From NCBI GenBank assembly GCA_025677825.1, contig JAIXMO010000052.1, positions 62,001-126,000 on the forward strand: DNA of 64,000 bases, in the 5' to 3' direction. The notes beneath the pieces were generated by a model, which ran no database searches, had not been told where the DNA came from, and saw nothing but the letters and a program-made list of their open reading frames with translations. Below are positions 60,580 through 64,000 of the stretch, piece by piece. Source of the DNA: Helicostylum pulchrum. Lineage: Eukaryota > Mucoromycota > Mucoromycetes > Mucorales > Mucoraceae. The position numbers were made by a program, and so were the translations under genes. Within the stretch, counting starts at the first letter, position 1. Every line of letters starts with the position of its first letter.

Positions 60580-61556
60580 ATGTCTAATAATGCTATAAAT
60601 AATGTTGTAGCCAATCTAATAAGGGCAGCAGCAGGTTCGAGCGCCAAGGATGTTTCTGACCAAGATGTAGATAAATATGTAGCTGATTTAATTTTAAAGG
60701 AAGCACAAGAAAAGCGTATAAAGTATGATAAAGTCGGTGTAGAAGCATACCAACCTAACGGACTGTAATTATAAATTTCATTTTTATGCATGTATTTTGC
60801 CATTAAAAACTTTCTATTGTTAGCATTAAAAAACCAAAACCAAAACCAAATACTCGATTCTTGCTTAATGTCGTCAAGGCAACTGACAGTCATAATCAGT
60901 TTGTCATTAAAGCTAATGAGGATAATGTTGCAAAGTTGAGAGAAGAAAGGTTACAGCGAGAAAGAGAGGAACGAGAAAGACGTAGGTCTAGAGAGCATCG
61001 GTCCAGAAGAGACGATATACGATCCAGTAAAGATGACAGACGATCCAGTAAAGATGACAGACGATCCAGTAAAGATGACAGACGATCGAGTAAAGATGAT
61101 AAACGATCCAGTAGAGAACATAAACATTCTCACAGAGAACGATCCAACAGAGACCATAAACATTCTAGTCATAAAAGTAGTAGTAGTAGACGTGACGATA
61201 AAAAACACGATAAAGGCGATACGCATAAAAAGTCATCTAATGATCATAGTATCGAAAGACAAGAGGCTTCCAACAATGTACAATACAAGGGAAGAGGAAA
61301 GGTTCGAATCAACGTATCATCAATGGACAAATATTTTTCAAAAGGGTATGATCCTTTATTAGATGTAGATTCAGATAAAGAAGAATATGTTGGTACAAAG
61401 CGTAAGCGTAAAGAGCATCGAAAACATAAAAGTGAAAAGAAGAATCATAAAAAGAAGAAACATTATAGTTCATCATCATCGTCCTCTTCTTCCAGTGAAG
61501 AAGAAGAAGAACAACCAATAAAACAAGTGAGAGCTTGGGATGTTGGTAAAGTGTAG
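60580..61556 (+). CDS. Lys/Arg/Ser-rich nuclear protein
   Basis: Exons 60580-60764 and 60824-61556; 305 residues. The N-terminus looks folded and conserved: NVVANLIRAAAGSSAKDV, YVADLILKEAQEKRIKYDKV, then AYQPNGLIKKPKPKPNTRF and LLNVVKATDSHNQFVIK. The rest is an RS/RD/KH-rich disordered part, with four near-perfect copies of RRSSKDD (from about 145), and a Ser-Glu stretch near the end. The composition is that of a splicing or nuclear-speckle protein (inference); the exact family was not recognised. It ends 14 bp before the converging CENP-W-like stop. Confidence 0.75.
61020..61103 (+). repeat. Coding 21-bp tandem repeat, four copies
   Basis: The unit cgatccagtaaagatgacag plus one base is repeated four times inside the Lys/Arg/Ser-rich gene, coding (R)SSKDDR. 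Copies one to three are identical; the fourth has three changes. Copy number is multiple of three bases per unit, so length changes would not break the frame. Confidence 0.9.
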
Positions 61557-61570
61557 CTTCTTTTTTTTTT

Positions 61571-61921
61571 TTATCCGCGAAATTCATTTAAAACATTCTA
61601 CACATAATAAAATTGCATAAATAACATATCTTTTTAAATAAATAAAAAAGAAATTACCTCTACATGTTTATTAATATCGGCAGTTTTTAAAGTAATTATC
61701 TTTTTATTTTTTTGTGCTTTTTGCTTTTCCTTTTCAGTTTCTTGCGCTAATTTTTCCATAAACAAGACATAATCCAAATAGATCTTTTTTTTTTTTTTAG
61801 TATTACATTGATAAGTTTTAACCGCTTATAAAGTTACCAGCAAGTCTACTTTGTCGTCTAATTCTTCTACCCCTAAAACTTCTTCTAAATGCTTTCTAAA
61901 AGCTTGGCGATTGACACTCAT
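61571..61921 (-). CDS. CENP-W-like histone-fold kinetochore protein
   Basis: Exons 61921-61838, 61783-61658, 61597-61571; only 78 residues, too short for usual gene finders. After splicing the middle reads VDLLIYLDYVLFMEKLAQET, then KIITLKTADINKHVENVLNEFRG at the end. CENP-W proteins have the same layout: DLLVYLNYLLFLxRLAEE, a Lys-rich link, I..EHV and a terminal (L)K.FRG. CENP-W pairs with CENP-T to form a DNA-binding histone-fold dimer at centromeres (family knowledge). Intron 1 ends in AAG after a run of A; unspliced reading would hit stops at once. Match judged by eye on a short protein. Confidence 0.68.
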
Positions 61922-61989
61922 TGGGTGGGTTAAAAGAAAAAGAAAAAGGGTTAAAAAAAGAAAGTACCCAGTCACCATTTCCAGAGTTA

Positions 61990-62480
61990 TATATTTCCTG
62001 GTACATGAAAAACGTTTAACCGAAAAGTAATGTTTATTTTTGCTGCTTGCAACATCGTGAAAAGCGTGATCATTAATAGGGTCAGAATCAGCTTCCTCAT
62101 CTTCATCATCATCAATTGGTACAAATAAAGATTATTCTGTTGACGAAGGCTATTCATTAAAGGGATATATATGTAAGTCTACTAATTTTATATTTACGAA
62201 TAAATATTATATGTGATCTTACAGTAGCGGAAGACAGATCTATAGCAGGAACAGAAGAAGTTAAACTTTCATTAGGAGCAATATCTGATGGGATAGAGGT
62301 AGATTCAACATTAAGTAAAAGGGTAACATGATTAACTTCACTAACAGGAACGGTAGTAGGGCTGGATGATGAGGATATAATATCATTTGATGTATTGCTA
62401 CTGGATCTTGGAGAGAGAAAACTACTCAAAGCAGGTTGCTTTGACTTCTTTTTATCAGACATGTTTTTAGGGTTTGTCAT
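61990..62480 (-). pseudogene. Broken Ser-rich reading frame, PIP-box-like start
   Basis: Minus strand: a start at 62480 (or 62462, MSDKKKSKQPALSSFLSPR) leads through Ser-rich sequence to DLSSAT and a GTAAGA donor near 62223. Downstream, after a TAG acceptor, the natural frame has a stop (PSSTE stop) before SLFVPIDDDEDEEADSDPIN, which then stays open to 61990. The QPALSSFL start resembles a PCNA-binding motif. The family is not recognised; it could be the start of a transposon or repair protein. Called broken because of the in-frame stop. Confidence 0.4.
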
Positions 62481-63011
62481 TTAGAATAATATTGTTAAAT
62501 TTGATTTAATAAACGCAGTGAACTATATCATGAAAACTTTTAAAAGGAAAGTGAAGAGAGTCGTAGTAGTTATGGGTGCTTAAAAAGGCGGCTAATTCGT
62601 ATGAGACATTTTACTGAGGAACACGGTTTTTATTATTATTGCTATCGGTTTCAACGACTTTTAATAATTGTATATTACCATACACCAAGACTTATAGATG
62701 TAATAAAACATAACGCACCTTTTCCAAGCGCCTGTAGGACATTGCAAATATTAACCTCGCAGGCTATTCTTAGGCTGTTGGTTAATTCTCAGCTACACCC
62801 AGGAAGAAGGTTTTTAGGATTAACGCGTATTTATTGGTTTAAACTGGTTTTCGCAGGAGGGACGATAGGCTGATATTGATTCTTAGCGGTCCAGCCATCA
62901 TTAGACCGCCTTTTTTTTGATTTGCCAATGGGACCTATTTTTTATCGCCTATTTTTTTTTTTTCTCTTCTCTTTTTTCTTTATACAAATATATATATATA
63001 TTTTTGTCAGT
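62481..63011. other. Intergenic region
   Basis: A plus-strand frame at 62601-62873 (90 codons; HNAPFPSACRTLQILTSQA) has no clear domain. Otherwise AT-rich; a T-tract and tatata stretch lie before the next ATG. Confidence 0.4.
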
Positions 63012-63615
63012 ATGAAATTGTATAGTTCCAAAAACTCTAACCGCCGTATATCTTTATTTTGTAAAAATGCAACACCAGAAAAAACGTGTAAACGAAAGTT
63101 GTACGGTAATTTATCAAGTAACCAAAACAAGGTATGACACATACACAACAACAAAAAAAGGACGTTGTGCTAAAAAAAATTTATAGTCTCGAAAGTGTAG
63201 CAACGGTTTAAAACAAGAGTGTAGCAACAAAGTGGAGGTCCAAGAAAAAGAAGAAGAGCAGCAGTTAGCCAAACTACGTCAAGAAGCATATGCGGACCTT
63301 CATGCTCAATTGCAACATTACAACAATGAGTTTATTACTCGTATGCGATATGAAGAAAATGTAAACTCGTTATCGTCTACTGATTCTTCATGTAGTGAAG
63401 ATTCATCCATACAAGAACTAGCTGATTTGTTTGAAACTGGCACGGTGAAGGATTACAGCCAACTTTTAGAATGGGAGTCATTTAAAGTAAGCTTTTTTTT
63501 TTCATGCAGTTATCACGTTATACAAAAAAAAAATATTTATGCCTGTTTAAAAAAAAAAAAATAGAATCCTCCAAACTACTTTGAATGTCAAGGCGAATAT
63601 GGCGACCTTTGGTAA
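63012..63615 (+). CDS. Small coiled-coil protein of unknown function
   Basis: Exons 63012-63131, 63187-63486, 63565-63615; 156 residues. All three join in frame with TAG acceptors. The N-terminus is basic (Lys/Arg and several Cys), the middle is a charged helix (QEKEEEQQLAKLRQEAYADL, HAQLQHYNNEFITRM), a Ser-rich acidic part follows (SSTDSSCSEDSSIQ), and the end is NPPNYFECQGEYGDLW. I do not recognise the family. The gene is small, spliced and has a plausible promoter, so it is likely real. Confidence 0.6.
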
Positions 63616-64000
63616 CAGCATGTACAAATCAACTTTATACCATTTTTTTTTTTTTTTAGTTTCATACATAAAAAAGCCCACGTATACAACTTTTAAGCAT
63701 TTTGCGGTGGGAAAAAAAAAAAGGTTTTTTATTTTGATTGGTCCTCTTTTGTTGTTTGCCTTTACTTGTCTATAATACTTGTATCGTGCACGTACACATG
63801 TGATAAGGTTACCCGTTTACTTGAAGGGTTGACACACAATTTTTTTTTAGAGAAGGGGGGTAGCACAATACAAAATGACAGAGAGAAATGCCTCGATTCC
63901 ATGGCATATAAAAAATAATTAGATAAGCGGGATAAAAACAAAAATGGGGTACGCGGAAGTTAAATTCCAGATTTTGTTGTCATATGAAAAGAGCATTTTT
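63616..64000. other. Window end, intergenic
   Basis: No gene seen. T16 tract near 63642-63657. The phrase aaaatggggtacgc here (63942) is shared with 47662. Confidence 0.5.

Overview
The window looks like nuclear DNA from an early-diverging fungus, most likely Mucoromycota and probably Mucorales. The DNA is AT-rich. Genes are compact and carry many short introns (about 50-110 bp) with GT starts and mostly TAG ends. Introns and gene flanks hold long poly-T/poly-A tracts. The protein set is fungal (Dlt1, a Pap1/Yap-type bZIP, an arrestin-like trafficking adaptor) and includes proteins lost from budding yeast (GEMIN8-like, WDR83/MORG1-like, UBAP1-like). Species was not determined. No organellar, bacterial or viral segment, tRNA, rRNA or CRISPR array was recognised.

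Layout. 1-706: 5' part of NOP14 (-), cut by the window edge. 2293-4053: SAM50 (+), tail-to-tail with RAD5-like (-, 4145-7465). 7466-10443: gene-poor, with degraded coding relics. 10444-17481: DBP4, a small SET protein, casein kinase 1 and a UBAP1-like ESCRT-I candidate (all +), then RPC8/RPC25 (-, to 18512). 18.8-23.6 kb: relic zone with a broken TnpB/Fanzor-like gene and a second relic interrupted by a 129-bp AG repeat. 23641-30110: GEMIN8-like (-), MORG1 (+), a tandem CCCH protein (+), GlcNAc-6-P deacetylase (+) and an orphan Gln/Thr-rich gene (-). 30.1-33.0 kb: gene-poor with relics. 33090-46176: DSN1 (-), TATDN1 (+), RPT2 (-), INO80C/IES6 (+), an ankyrin protein (-), a LEA2-like membrane protein (+), an arrestin-like adaptor (+) and a bZIP factor (+). 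46.2-54.3 kb: graveyard with a Tc1/mariner relic, a broken HSP70-like ATPase, a broken Myb/SANT-like gene and a triplet-biased low-complexity block. 54.3-56.8 kb: AT-rich spacer. 56844-63615: UNC93-like transporter (+), DLT1 (-), a Lys/Arg/Ser-rich nuclear protein (+), CENP-W-like (-), a broken Ser-rich reading frame (-) and an orphan coiled-coil protein (+).

The intact genes are mostly housekeeping: ribosome biogenesis (NOP14, DBP4), mitochondrial outer-membrane assembly (SAM50), DNA damage tolerance (RAD5), Pol III (RPC8), snRNP assembly (GEMIN8-like), proteasome (RPT2), chromatin (INO80C) and kinetochore (DSN1, CENP-W-like). Many pairs are arranged tail-to-tail with 14-130 bp between stop codons, or head-to-head with 90-370 bp between start codons. 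The most unusual items are the TnpB/Fanzor-like relic, the UBAP1-like gene, the CENP-W/DSN1 pair, the strong TAG>AAG>CAG preference at intron ends, and an RPT2 gene whose start codon is an exon of its own.
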